From NCBI GenBank assembly GCA_023052935.1, contig CM041295.1, forward strand, positions 162,860,366 to 162,924,365: 64,000 nt of DNA. The letters are read 5' to 3'. A program made the translations under genes and the position numbers. The notes under the pieces were generated by a model that searched no databases, was not told the origin of the DNA, and worked only from the letters and a program-made list of their open reading frames with translations. Below are positions 22,514-31,744 of this stretch, one piece after another. The stretch is from Piezodorus guildinii. Taxonomy: Eukaryota > Arthropoda > Insecta > Hemiptera > Pentatomidae. Numbering within the stretch: the stretch's first letter is position 1; the number at the start of each line of letters is the position of its first letter.

Positions 22514-23225
22514 ATGGAATCTATTGTCAAAACTAATATTGACAAGTTAGAAGGCCAGGCAAACTGGACTGATTGGAAATTCCAACTAACCATTCTTCTC
22601 AAAAGTAGCGGATTGATGATGGCCGTCGAGGGAAAGCTGGAATATCCGGCCCATCCTGATGAAAAAGCTGATGCTAAGTTATAACAGCCAGATTCAAGCT
22701 CTTGAAAGAATAGAATTCGGAGCTGAGCAGGTTATTGTAAACAACATGACATCGACAGTCCGGCAGCTGATAAATATGTGCTCCGCTAGCAAAGAAATGT
22801 GGTCAGAATCGCAGAATCGCCTCTTCAATGAAGTTTTCGGCGTAAAAACCAATGAATAGTTGCCAAACACGTCTTCCGTTTAGAAAAATTATGGATGGAG
22901 CTTTAAGACGAAACATGGAAAGAATGCAAGATTAAGTTACCCGAATCTTTGTTTATAAACCGAATTTTGAATACGTTACCTCCAGCATATTTTGAATTTG
23001 TGAATGCGTGGGAGTCTATGCCTAAGGAGCAGAGAACAGTCATAACTCTAACTGAAAGACTTTGCACAATGAAATTAAGACTTCATGAACGCGAATTTAC
23101 AGAATCGTCTTAATTGGTTAAAAACAAAAATTTTGGATCGAAGAAACAAAATTCTAAAAGGAAGAAACCACTAATTTGTTATCAATGTAACAAAGAAGGC
23201 TATTAAAAATCGAATTTTCCGCATT
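22514..23225 (+). pseudogene. Copia gag, broken
   Basis: The start MESIVKTNIDKLEG leads into NWTDWKFQLTILLKSSGLMM, the classic opening of copia-type Gag (W-x-x-W-K-F). Stops occur at 22682 and later. Further blocks are WSESQNRLF, ILNTLPPAYFEFVNAWESM and ERLCTMKLRLHEREF. A nucleocapsid knuckle, CYQCNKEGY with the following residues mutated, closes it near 23220. Gag would package element RNA in virus-like particles. This one is inactive. Confidence 0.8.
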
Positions 23226-24455
23226 TGAAAAATGTGGCAAAGTAGGGTGAAGGGGAACCCACAGAAACGATGTTGTATGCGCATGCTATAACAGTAGCTG
23301 ATGTTATCACTGATAAGGATGATAAGAATCATGATATCAGTGTTTACAATTGGGTGATTGACTCCGGAGCAATATCTCACTGTCCAACTGTGACCTAAAT
23401 TTGGCGCTATTGTGAATGTTGCAGATAAGAATTCTTTAAAGTGTGACGGTAGAGGTGATATTAAAGTGAATATGCCTGATGGAGGTGATAAGATAATAAC
23501 TGATGTGTTACATGTTCCTGTACTAGCAGCTAATTTATTATCAGTGTCTAAACTGACTGACAAAAACTTTTACTGTTTTTGATAAGAGTTATTGCAAGAT
23601 TTATAATTAGGTCAATTGTTCTGTTAAAAGTAAACCAGAAATCGTTGCTTCGAAGAACTCAGGTGCATACATCATGGAGACCTCACAATTTGTTCTGTCT
23701 GCTATTTCACGTCCTTCCCTTGTTCGGATGTTGTGGCATAAACAATTAGCTCATCTCAACTTCAAAAATATGAAGATTCTAAAGAAACTATCTACCCTGC
23801 TAAATTTCTCTGATAAGTGTGAGAAATGTGAATTTTGTATTCTTAGTAAACAGACTAGGAAGCCAGCAAGGAAAAGGAAAGGCTCAAGAGCAACCTGCAA
23901 GTCAGAGCTGGTGGATTCGGCCCAATGAGCGAGCCCACCTGGGGTGGTACCAGGTATCTCCTTATGTTTACTGATGACTACATTAGGAAAACATTTGGAT
24001 ACTTATTAAAATCCAAGGATGAGACTTTGTATCGATTTAAGGAGTTTAAAGCTCTTGCCAAAAATGAATCAGGTTTTTCAATTAAACGTTTTAGAACTGA
24101 TAATGGAACTGAATATACAGACTCTCAATTCTAAGATTTTCTTAAGAAGTGTGTAATTAGGCACTCCAGAACTGGGAGGTATGTCTGAAAGAATGAACCG
24201 TAGCATAGTAGAAAAGGCTAGGTGCATGATGCTAGAGTCAAAGTTAGACAAAAAATTTTTGGGCGAAGCAGTGATGACTTCCATCTACTTAAAGAATAGA
24301 GTCCTACAGCAGCAGTTAAAGGATCGACACCAGAAGAAGCCTAGAGTTGTGGTAAGATTGATTTCTGTCATCTTAGAATTTTCGGTTCTAAGGCTTATGG
24401 TCCCATTCCAAAGCCTAAGAAGACTAAGTGAGACCCAAGGGGAAAGGAGTACATT
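23226..24455 (+). pseudogene. Copia protease and integrase, broken
   Basis: The protease is marked by VNWVIDSGAISHC (catalytic D-S-G). The GAG-pre-integrase domain shows MLWHKQLAHLNFKNMKIL and a CEKCEFCILSKQTRKP zinc motif. The integrase core shows YLLMFTDDY, then RFRTDNGTEYTDSQF (the D-N-G/E-Y region) and SERMNRSIVEKARCMML with a conserved catalytic-helix glutamate. Stops and frameshifts near 23398, 23925, 24133 and 24170 break it. It ends in GSKAYGPIPKPKKTK and a stop just before the tandem array. Confidence 0.85.
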
Positions 24456-26294
24456 ATGGTGGTGTATGCCGAGGGAACCAAGGGGTATCGCCTCTATCAT
24501 CTACTAACTCCTGGCAAAATAGTTATTGAGAGCGATGTGGTGTATGCCGAGGGAACCAAGGGGTATCGCCTCTATCATCTACTAACTCCTGGCAAAATAG
24601 TTATTGAGAGCGATGTGGTGTATGCCGAGGGAACCAAGGGGTATCGCCTCTATCATCTACTAACTCCTGGCAAAATAGTTATTGAGAGCGATGTGGTGTA
24701 TGCCGAGGGAACCAAGGGGTATCGCCTCTATCATCTACTAACTCCTGGCAAAATAGTTATTGAGAGCGATGTGGTGTATGCCGAGGGAACCAAGGGGTAT
24801 CGCCTCTATCATCTACTAACTCCTGGCAAAATAGTTATTGAGAGCGATGTGGTGTATGCCGAGGGAACCAAGGGGTATCGCCTCTATCATCTACTAACTC
24901 CTGGCAAAATAGTTATTGAGAGCGATGTGGTGTATGCCGAGGGAACCAAGGGGTATCGCCTCTATCATCTACTAACTCCTGGCAAAATAGTTATTGAGAG
25001 CGATGTGGTGTATGCCGAGGGAACCAAGGGGTATCGCCTCTATCATCTACTAACTCCTGGCAAAATAGTTATTGAGAGCGATGTGGTGTATGCCGAGGGA
25101 ACCAAGGGGTATCGCCTCTATCATCTACTAACTCCTGGCAAAATAGTTATTGAGAGCGATGTGGTGTATGCCGAGGGAACCAAGGGGTATCGCCTCTATC
25201 ATCTACTAACTCCTGGCAAAATAGTTATTGAGAGCGATGTGGTGTATGCCGAGGGAACCAAGGGGTATCGCCTCTATCATCTACTAACTCCTGGCAAAAT
25301 AGTTATTGAGAGCGATGTGGTGTATGCCGAGGGAACCAAGGGGTATCGCCTCTATCATCTACTAACTCCTGGCAAAATAGTTATTGAGAGCGATGTGGTG
25401 TATGCCGAGGGAACCAAGGGGTATCGCCTCTATCATCTACTAACTCCTGGCAAAATAGTTATTGAGAGCGATGTGGTGTATGCCGAGGGAACCAAGGGGT
25501 ATCGCCTCTATCATCTACTAACTCCTGGCAAAATAGTTATTGAGAGCGATGTGGTGTATGCCGAGGGAACCAAGGGGTATCGCCTCTATCATCTACTAAC
25601 TCCTGGCAAAATAGTTATTGAGAGCGATGTGGTGTATGCCGAGGGAACCAAGGGGTATCGCCTCTATCATCTACTAACTCCTGGCAAAATAGTTATTGAG
25701 AGCGATGTGGTGTATGCCGAGGGAACCAAGGGGTATCGCCTCTATCATCTACTAACTCCTGGCAAAATAGTTATTGAGAGCGATGTGGTGTATGCCGAGG
25801 GAACCAAGGGGTATCGCCTCTATCATCTACTAACTCCTGGCAAAATAGTTATTGAGAGCGATGTGGTGTATGCCGAGGGAACCAAGGGGTATCGCCTCTA
25901 TCATCTACTAACTCCTGGCAAAATAGTTATTGAGAGCGATGTGGAGTTTGTCGAGGAACCCTCTTCCTGTTACCAGAAGGGAATTCAAGACCCGCCACAA
26001 GGAAAGGATAACCCTCTTGAAGTGAAAATCAAAGGGGGAGATGTGCAGTCTCTCCATGTCAACAATAATGTCTCAGAACCAGACTTTCTTTGTTTTGAAG
26101 ATTTCGAGGTGACAGATCTGGAGAGTGCCGATAGTGAGGATGCAGTAGTTGAAGAGGACAACCTATTACAGTATCCGGTTGAAGAGTACAACCTACTCCA
26201 GCATCCTGTAGAACCCAACAAGCGTCAGAGAAAACCCAAAGAGTTCACATATAAAGAAATTTTTCGCAATAAAGCATCCCTAACTCTTTTTTAA
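24456..26294 (+). CDS. Open frame of copia integrase tail repeats plus integrase-RT spacer
   Basis: This 612-residue open frame has no upstream connection, because the integrase frame is broken before it. After MV come 19 identical 26-residue repeats, VYAEGTKGYRLYHLLTPGKI followed by VIESDV. Each equals the normal copia integrase C-terminal motif (KGYRL...I..DV.F.E) that occurs once per element. The last 116 residues are the acidic spacer: EFVEEPSSCYQ, LESADSEDAVVEEDNLLQ, and NKRQRKPKEFTYKEIF, which is the basic lead-in to copia RT. RT itself is missing. I doubt it makes a functional protein. It is open because the unit is a multiple of three and contains no stop. Confidence 0.6.
   Translation: MVVYAEGTKGYRLYHLLTPGKIVIESDVVYAEGTKGYRLYHLLTPGKIVIESDVVYAEGTKGYRLYHLLTPGKIVIESDVVYAEGTKGYRLYHLLTPGKIVIESDVVYAEGTKGYRLYHLLTPGKIVIESDVVYAEGTKGYRLYHLLTPGKIVIESDVVYAEGTKGYRLYHLLTPGKIVIESDVVYAEGTKGYRLYHLLTPGKIVIESDVVYAEGTKGYRLYHLLTPGKIVIESDVVYAEGTKGYRLYHLLTPGKIVIESDVVYAEGTKGYRLYHLLTPGKIVIESDVVYAEGTKGYRLYHLLTPGKIVIESDVVYAEGTKGYRLYHLLTPGKIVIESDVVYAEGTKGYRLYHLLTPGKIVIESDVVYAEGTKGYRLYHLLTPGKIVIESDVVYAEGTKGYRLYHLLTPGKIVIESDVVYAEGTKGYRLYHLLTPGKIVIESDVVYAEGTKGYRLYHLLTPGKIVIESDVVYAEGTKGYRLYHLLTPGKIVIESDVEFVEEPSSCYQKGIQDPPQGKDNPLEVKIKGGDVQSLHVNNNVSEPDFLCFEDFEVTDLESADSEDAVVEEDNLLQYPVEEYNLLQHPVEPNKRQRKPKEFTYKEIFRNKASLTLF
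24462..25943 (+). repeat. Tandem array: 78-bp unit, 19 identical copies
   Basis: Each unit starts GTGTATGCCGAGGGAACC and ends GTTATTGAGAGCGATGTG. Starts fall every 78 bases from 24462 to 25866, and no base differs between units by eye. The left edge GTGTATGCCGAGG and the right flank GAGTTTGTCGAGG (25944-25956) are diverged direct repeats, a natural site for the first slippage or unequal exchange. Confidence 0.97.
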
Positions 26295-27420
26295 ACAACC
26301 ATCTGATCATCTCTTCTTAATTTTATTTTTATTTACTTATTACCATTATTTTATTTATATATTTATTTCTTTTTGTACCCCACTTTTATTTATTTATTTG
26401 TGTACCCCATTTTTATATATATATTTTTTTACCTACTGAATTACAGTTTTATTCATCATTTCCTTCGACAGCTCCTCATCGTCATTCGTTATTACCTAAT
26501 ATCTTATAATCCGTATCTCTTCACTATTACTTACATCTTTCCCTTTCTAGTCATACTTATATATTTTTTCGCTTCCTGTCAGCTATACTTTTTTACTAAT
26601 TCTGCATTTTTTAATCTCAGTCCGCTATTTTATATTATTAATATATATTAAAAAATAAAACATTAGCCAATCCGTTAGTTTTTTTTTTTTTCTTCAATAA
26701 ACAATCGAATCAGTAAACATAACATAGCTTCCTAGAAAAGCTCAAACGAACATTCTAGTTCCCATATTTCCCGTTCCACGCAATTTTAACTGAAAACACA
26801 TCACTTCTTTAGTCACCGTTTCAGAGCCAAGTGTGTATCTTTTTTTTTTATTATGATCTTCTTTCACTGCTTATTTCTTCCTCCCTCTTTCCCTATTCAT
26901 ATCTTTTTCCGTTATATATCCTGACATATAATTGTTAGTTTAATATTACATTACTTTAAAATTTAAAATCATTTTTTTTAATCATATTGTTTCTCGTTTC
27001 TAATGACTATGTTCTTTTTATATATTACCTATGTTCTTAACTATGTTTTTAATATATTACCGTCAAATATCACTTCAAACTTATTCATACTTAAAAATTT
27101 TAATTGTTCTCATATTGTTCTTTTGTCATCTTTTCATTTGCTTAGTCTCTCTTTATATATTCTTATTGAATGAAATATTATCATCTTAATTTTGTTTACT
27201 TCCATACTGCATAACTATCATCTTATCAATTATTTTTATAATTGTCATCCATTCTTTATAACTATCATCTTAATTTTGTTTATTTCCATACTTTATAACT
27301 GTCATCTTATCATTTTACATTTAATTTTATGTTTGTTCCCATATTATGTTACTGTCACCATATTATAATTATATACCTAACCCATTATTAAGCCTACAAT
27401 TACATTGGTTGTTATCTTGT
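26295..27420. other. T-rich insertion within the copia element
   Basis: The coding region stops at the RT boundary and is replaced by pyrimidine-rich sequence with runs such as TTTATTTATTTGTGTACC and repeated ATCATCTTA motifs (27178-27310). It has no ORF of merit. With the R-B end and A run that follow (27421-27604), it looks like a separate insert that replaced RT and RNase H. Confidence 0.5.
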
Positions 27421-27555
27421 TTCTTTCAGCCCTGATGAAGGTCCACAATGTAGGCCGAAACGTTGGCTCATAATTAAAATATAACCAGTTTTAATGTGTG
27501 CTTCATTTTAATGACCGCACCCCCAACCATATTCCGCACCTAATTTCTCAAAGGT

Positions 27556-27556
<1 letters not shown>
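27421..27556 (+). repeat. R-B repeat copy 2, with hammerhead-like core
   Basis: AGCC (27428-27431), CTGATGA (27432-27438), a hairpin GGTC/GGCC, GAAAC (27457-27461) and GGCT (27465-27468) fold into a compact unit in which AGCC pairs with GGCT. Downstream are TTTTAATGACCGCACCCCCA and ATTTCTCAAAGGTC. It shares this order with copies at 146-300 and 31422-31594, both on the minus strand. It ends directly in 48 A residues. Confidence 0.65.

Positions 27557-27604
<48 letters not shown>
27557..27604 (+). repeat. Poly(A) run of 48
   Basis: An uninterrupted A run after the R-B end motif. It may be the tail of a retroposed insert. Length is unreliable in long homopolymers. Confidence 0.9.
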
Positions 27605-27607
<3 letters not shown>

Positions 27608-27768
27608 CCATCAAAGAGTTCGCCGATCATTTCTCCTATACGTGCAATGAGTGTTATTTTTGCAATAGTGAAAGTGTGCCTAGCAGTTATGCAGAGGCTA
27701 GTGCGAGTGAAAATTGGCGCACAGCCTTTAAAAATAAAATATATTCCTTTTACTGGATTAAGGGGAAG
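27605..27768 (+). other. Copia 3' untranslated region and polypurine tract
   Basis: This unique sequence resumes the copia element and ends in AAGGGGAAG (27760-27768), a polypurine tract directly before the 3' LTR. Confidence 0.75.
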
Positions 27769-27926
27769 TGTTGATATATTGTAATCCAGTATTATGTTTC
27801 TACCTCATTGTTGTATCAAGTGGTGCCTCTGATCTGTTCTCGAGGCACGCTTGGCCATGTTCATGTTCTATTCGTCTTACTAATAAATGTATCAAGATGT
27901 TATTCTTGTGTTACTATTTTAATAAC

Positions 27927-27932
<6 letters not shown>
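27769..27932 (+). repeat. Copia 3' LTR
   Basis: This 164-bp LTR begins TGTTGATATATTG and ends AATAACCAACA (TG...CA). It aligns with 22201-22401 apart from two gaps, and it is the better-preserved of the two. Confidence 0.9.

Positions 27933-27997
<65 letters not shown>
27933..27997. repeat. (AT)n microsatellite at the right edge of the copia element
   Basis: About 65 bases of AT repeat follow the 3' LTR and correspond to the tract at 22169-22202. Confidence 0.95.
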
Positions 27998-27999
<2 letters not shown>

Positions 28000-28210
28000 T
28001 TTTACTAAATATTAATCGGATGTTAGATCTATTTGAATGATGACCTGTTAGCATGAAAAAATTACAACCTAAATGAATGATTATGGAGCTTACCAAGCCT
28101 CAAAAGGTGGATATCTGAATAAAAGTTGTTAGTAAAATAGACATTACCAAATGAAAATAATAATTTTTAAAATTATTAAATAAACTAAGTAATTATCAAA
28201 AAATATTTTT

Positions 28211-30985
28211 AAATTTAAACACCACATTGACATAGCACTACTCACTGAAACTCACTTCACACAACGATCACATTTTCACATACGTGACTACATCACTTAT
28301 AGATCTGACCATCCCGACAACACTTCCCATGCTGGGTCATGCATCCTTATCCATAAGTCCTTACCTCATTCCCTTATTCCCTCTACTCCAACTGATGCCA
28401 TACAATCAACCTCGGTAGCCATTTCAACTCGTCCTTTCCATCTTACACTCTCAGCTGTATACTGTCCTCCTGGTAACTCTCTTTCTTATAACCAACTTGA
28501 ATCCCTCTTCCGATCCTTAGGACCGCGCTTCATTGCTGGAGGAGACTATAACGCTAAGCACCAACGATGGGGTTGCCGGACATCCAACTCCCGTGGTAAT
28601 GTCCTTTCTCGCATCTCTACCTCCAATTGCTATACTATCCTTTCTCCTATGAGCCCAACATATTGGCCAACTTCCCTCAAAAAACGTCCTGATATCCTTG
28701 ATATATTCGTTTCCTCTCAGATATCTTCCTCCCAATCCACAATCAAAACCCTAAATGACCTGTCATCTGATCATAGCCCAGTTCTTCTTGCCTTGCACTC
28801 GAGCCTTGTTCCTAGACCTACCATTCCCACTCTGATTACAGGACGAGTGGACTGGGACGGATTTAGAAGTGACTTGGAAGACAAACTGGACTTAAAAATC
28901 CCACTTAAGACTAAACACGATATTGATAAAGCCGTTAAACAACTTACTGACTCAATTAGTAGTAGCATACTCGACAATACTACAACCATTAATAATACTA
29001 ACTCACAGGAGACTACCCTGCCACAGCACATTCGAATCTTGCTAAGGGAAAAACGCAGGGCAAGATCGAAGTGGCATAGGACTAGATATCCGTCAGACAA
29101 AACTTATTATAATAAACTGACTAACAGACTAAAATCAGAAATCCGAAAAATTAAAATTCAAAACTTACTCAACTTCACTGAAAAACTTACTATTACAGAC
29201 AGATCATTATGGATGACGACAAAAAAGCTACTGAAGTTCAAAGACTGTAATCATCCACTCCTATCTGAATCCCATATCTGGACAAGATCTGATGAAGAGA
29301 AGGCCCAGATATTCGGTCAGCACCTATTCCGAACCTTTAATCCACATCCAGATATCCATAATCCCGGTCACATTAAGTTTATAGAAGATGAGCTAGATAT
29401 CCCACTCCAATTGGTCCTTCCTCCCAAAGCCTTCCATCCGTCAGAAATATCTAGCATTATTCAAAGTTTACCATCCCGCAAAGCTCCTGGGCATGATCTT
29501 ATAACTTCCCATATTTTAAAACTACTTCCTCGAAAAGCTATCCTTTATCTCACTTACATATATAATTCCGTACTCCTCTCCACATACTTTCCTACTTCCT
29601 GGAAATTATCCATTATCAAAATGATACCCAAACCTCAGAAACCGCCAGAAAATCCATCTTCTTACCGTCCTATCTCACTTTTACCAATCATGGGCAAAAT
29701 CTTAGAGAAGCTTATACTGAAACGTCTATATCCCATCCTAGATACTAATTCCATTATTCCTGATCACCAGTTTGGATTCAGAACGTCCCACTCCACTATC
29801 CAGCAATGTCATCGTGTGGTGGACGTTGTCTCGTCTACATTGGAGCGCGGCTTGTATTGCACGGGAGCCTTCCTCGATGTGGAACAGGCCTTTGACCGAG
29901 TCTGGCACCCAGGATTGCTTTACAAGCTCCGCAAATTCCTCCCTCCTACATACTTCCTTATCATCCAGTCCTACCTCACTGGCAGATCCTTCAAAGTAAA
30001 TCATAATAATTCCTATTCATCCATTTTTAGTCAGTTTGCTGGTGTTCCTCAAGGCAGTATCCTAGGACCCATCCTTTACACAGTTTATACAGCTTATATC
30101 CCATCCCATCCTAACACTTTCCTTTCTACCTATGCTGATGACACATGTGTGTTATCAGTCAATGCTGATCCAACTATTGCCTCTCAAACTCTCCAATCCC
30201 ACATCAGAGACCTTGAAGTATGGTGTCAGAACTGGAGAATTAAAATAAATGCCAACAAATCCAGCCAAATTACCTTTACCCTTCGTCGTAAACCAATGAC
30301 ATCCTGCCCTACTGTCTCCTTCAATAATACTCCTCTTGTCCCGGTTGAACAGATCCGGTATCTAGGACTACTCCTTGACAAACGCCTTACATGGAACCCT
30401 CATACAAGACTGAAACGACAAGAAACTGCACGACGTTTTCGACTACTTCAACACTTACTAGACAAACGTTCCAATCTTCCACTTAACTACAAAAGGCTCA
30501 TCTACATGACTATCATACGGCCTATATGGACTTACGGAGTAGAGCTTTGGGGCTCTACTAAACCATCAAATTCTTCCCGTATCCAATCCCTACAATCCAA
30601 AATCCTGCGTAAAATCCTCAATGCTCCTTATTTTGTAACTAATAAACTGATCCACAAAGACCTTAATATTCCGTATGTTGCTGATTTGGCCCGATCTAGA
30701 TACCATTCCTTTCATGACAAACTCCATTCCCACCCTAATCCTCTAGTTTCAATCCTTTCTTCCTCTTCAATTCCCGACAATCCTCCGAGGCGTCTGAAAA
30801 GGAGATGGCCCCGAGACCTTCTAGTTTAAAATAGTTACAGGAGTGCTACCATTGGGTAGTTCTTCTACAAGTCTCTTCCATGTCATTTTTCTAATATCAT
30901 ATTTACTTGATGTATTTTTTTGAGTACAGTTGTAAATTTCAATAAATTATGTTTAAAAAAAAAAAAAAAAAAAAAAAATTTAAAC
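28211..30985 (+). mobile_element. Jockey-clade retrotransposon, subfamily A, young 5'-truncated copy
   Basis: The element body is 28221-30975, bounded by a perfect AAATTTAAAC duplication (28211-28220 and 30976-30985). It starts inside the endonuclease of ORF2 and continues to a 3' UTR with AATAAATTATGTTT and an A tail. ORF2 is uninterrupted, so this is the most recent Jockey insertion in the window and the best local reference for subfamily A. Confidence 0.93.
28223..30829 (+). CDS. Jockey ORF2 (endonuclease-reverse transcriptase), open, N-terminus missing
   Basis: The frame is open from the 5' truncation (HIDIALLTETHF) for about 868 codons. The first ATG inside it with a good ORF is 28649. 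Domains in order: AP-endonuclease with AVYCPPGNS, FIAGGDYNAKHQRWG and NDLSSDHSPVLL (catalytic D-x-N and S-D-H); RT with RKAPGHDLITS, SSYRPISLLPIMGKI, HQFGFRTSHSTIQQ, motif A FLDVEQAFDRVW, motif B FAGVPQGSILGP, motif C STYADDTCVL and the thumb IRYLGLLLDKRLTW; then the C-terminus PPRRLKRRWPRDLLV. There is no RNase H, as expected for Jockey. About 40 N-terminal residues and all of ORF1 are absent. The enzyme would nick target DNA and reverse-transcribe the element RNA, but this copy has no promoter of its own. Confidence 0.9.
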   Translation, partial: HIDIALLTETHFTQRSHFHIRDYITYRSDHPDNTSHAGSCILIHKSLPHSLIPSTPTDAIQSTSVAISTRPFHLTLSAVYCPPGNSLSYNQLESLFRSLGPRFIAGGDYNAKHQRWGCRTSNSRGNVLSRISTSNCYTILSPMSPTYWPTSLKKRPDILDIFVSSQISSSQSTIKTLNDLSSDHSPVLLALHSSLVPRPTIPTLITGRVDWDGFRSDLEDKLDLKIPLKTKHDIDKAVKQLTDSISSSILDNTTTINNTNSQETTLPQHIRILLREKRRARSKWHRTRYPSDKTYYNKLTNRLKSEIRKIKIQNLLNFTEKLTITDRSLWMTTKKLLKFKDCNHPLLSESHIWTRSDEEKAQIFGQHLFRTFNPHPDIHNPGHIKFIEDELDIPLQLVLPPKAFHPSEISSIIQSLPSRKAPGHDLITSHILKLLPRKAILYLTYIYNSVLLSTYFPTSWKLSIIKMIPKPQKPPENPSSYRPISLLPIMGKILEKLILKRLYPILDTNSIIPDHQFGFRTSHSTIQQCHRVVDVVSSTLERGLYCTGAFLDVEQAFDRVWHPGLLYKLRKFLPPTYFLIIQSYLTGRSFKVNHNNSYSSIFSQFAGVPQGSILGPILYTVYTAYIPSHPNTFLSTYADDTCVLSVNADPTIASQTLQSHIRDLEVWCQNWRIKINANKSSQITFTLRRKPMTSCPTVSFNNTPLVPVEQIRYLGLLLDKRLTWNPHTRLKRQETARRFRLLQHLLDKRSNLPLNYKRLIYMTIIRPIWTYGVELWGSTKPSNSSRIQSLQSKILRKILNAPYFVTNKLIHKDLNIPYVADLARSRYHSFHDKLHSHPNPLVSILSSSSIPDNPPRRLKRRWPRDLLV

Positions 30986-31421
30986 AAAAATCGTTATCCA
31001 ACGTTTAAAACATTAGAAGATTAATTATTTTTTCAGTTACCGAGAGAAGATATATATAATAGTAATTTATGTGCTACTAGAAATCCGTGTAATATTTTTA
31101 TTCACACATTGGAATTAGCACTTGTCAGATGGCATTCTTCACTTGTTAATGAGATCCTTTCTAAGTGTTGAACAAGAGCGCCTTTAATGGTTAATTTACA
31201 GCATACTTGAATACGTTTTTCTTGTAATTACGGGTTATATTTTTGCAACATTTTTTCTTTTTCGACTTGTAAATTAATACTTTGGTCTCGTTGGTTTTTT
31301 AAAAATATGCTGTATTTATGACAACTTCGATAAAACCTTTCAAGCATTAGCAATTAGCCGTTTATTTATTGATGCGTTATTAATAATTGTTAGTAGAAAA
31401 AAAAATTACTGTGGATATAAT
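30986..31421. other. No feature recognised
   Basis: AT-rich sequence without ORF or repeat match. Confidence 0.4.
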
Positions 31422-31594
31422 TAGTTGACCGTTGAGAATTACTGAAGGAATTAGTCCGGGTGGCGGTCATTAAATGAGACAACTGAATAGTTTCAACTAT
31501 TTAATTGTTTGCCAACGTTTCGACCCCAATTGTGGGTCATCATCAGGGCGTCTGGTAGGCGAGTGGAAACCGCCACTCGGACTAAATCCTTCAG
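31422..31594 (-). repeat. R-B repeat copy 3, hammerhead-like core inside a long hairpin
   Basis: On the minus strand: GCC, CTGATGA (rc of 31540-31546), a stem GACCC/GGGTC, GAAAC, GGC (rc of 31511-31513), then TTTAATGACCGCCACCCGG and ATTCTCAACGGTCAACTAAT. Arms 31442-31467 and 31569-31594 are complementary at 24 of 26 positions and enclose the core. A second local hairpin, CGAGTGG/CCACTCG, lies at 31560-31579. Confidence 0.65.
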
Positions 31595-31744
31595 GAAAAA
31601 AAAATTACGTTTAACTGAATTACTAGATGCGATGTCTTTAAAAGTTATGTTACTTTCAATGGAATATGCCAGGGGATCCAAACAAGTGTTTATACGGAAA
31701 TTATTTGAAATAATATAAATCAGTTTAAATTTTATTTTTAACAC

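Larger units (their letters stand above)
22201..27932 (+). mobile_element. Ty1/copia LTR retrotransposon lacking RT and RNase H
   Basis: Two related LTRs (about 201 and 164 bp) enclose a copia-type primer-binding site, a decayed gag, protease, integrase, a 19-copy 78-bp array, the integrase-RT spacer and, after a 1.3-kb T-rich insertion, a polypurine tract. Domain order (integrase before RT) and primer site are those of copia elements. No RT or RNase H motif is found. The copy cannot be autonomous. Confidence 0.9.

Noticed and set aside
24462..25943. CRISPR-like array
   Set aside because: Units are directly contiguous with no spacers, identical throughout and in frame with copia integrase in a eukaryotic element.
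27768..28096. Frames rich in alternating I and Y
   Set aside because: Translation of the (AT)n microsatellite next to the copia LTR.
28771..30004. Minus-strand frames of 88-109 residues within the Jockey element
   Set aside because: Antisense shadows of the open RT frame. No independent motif.
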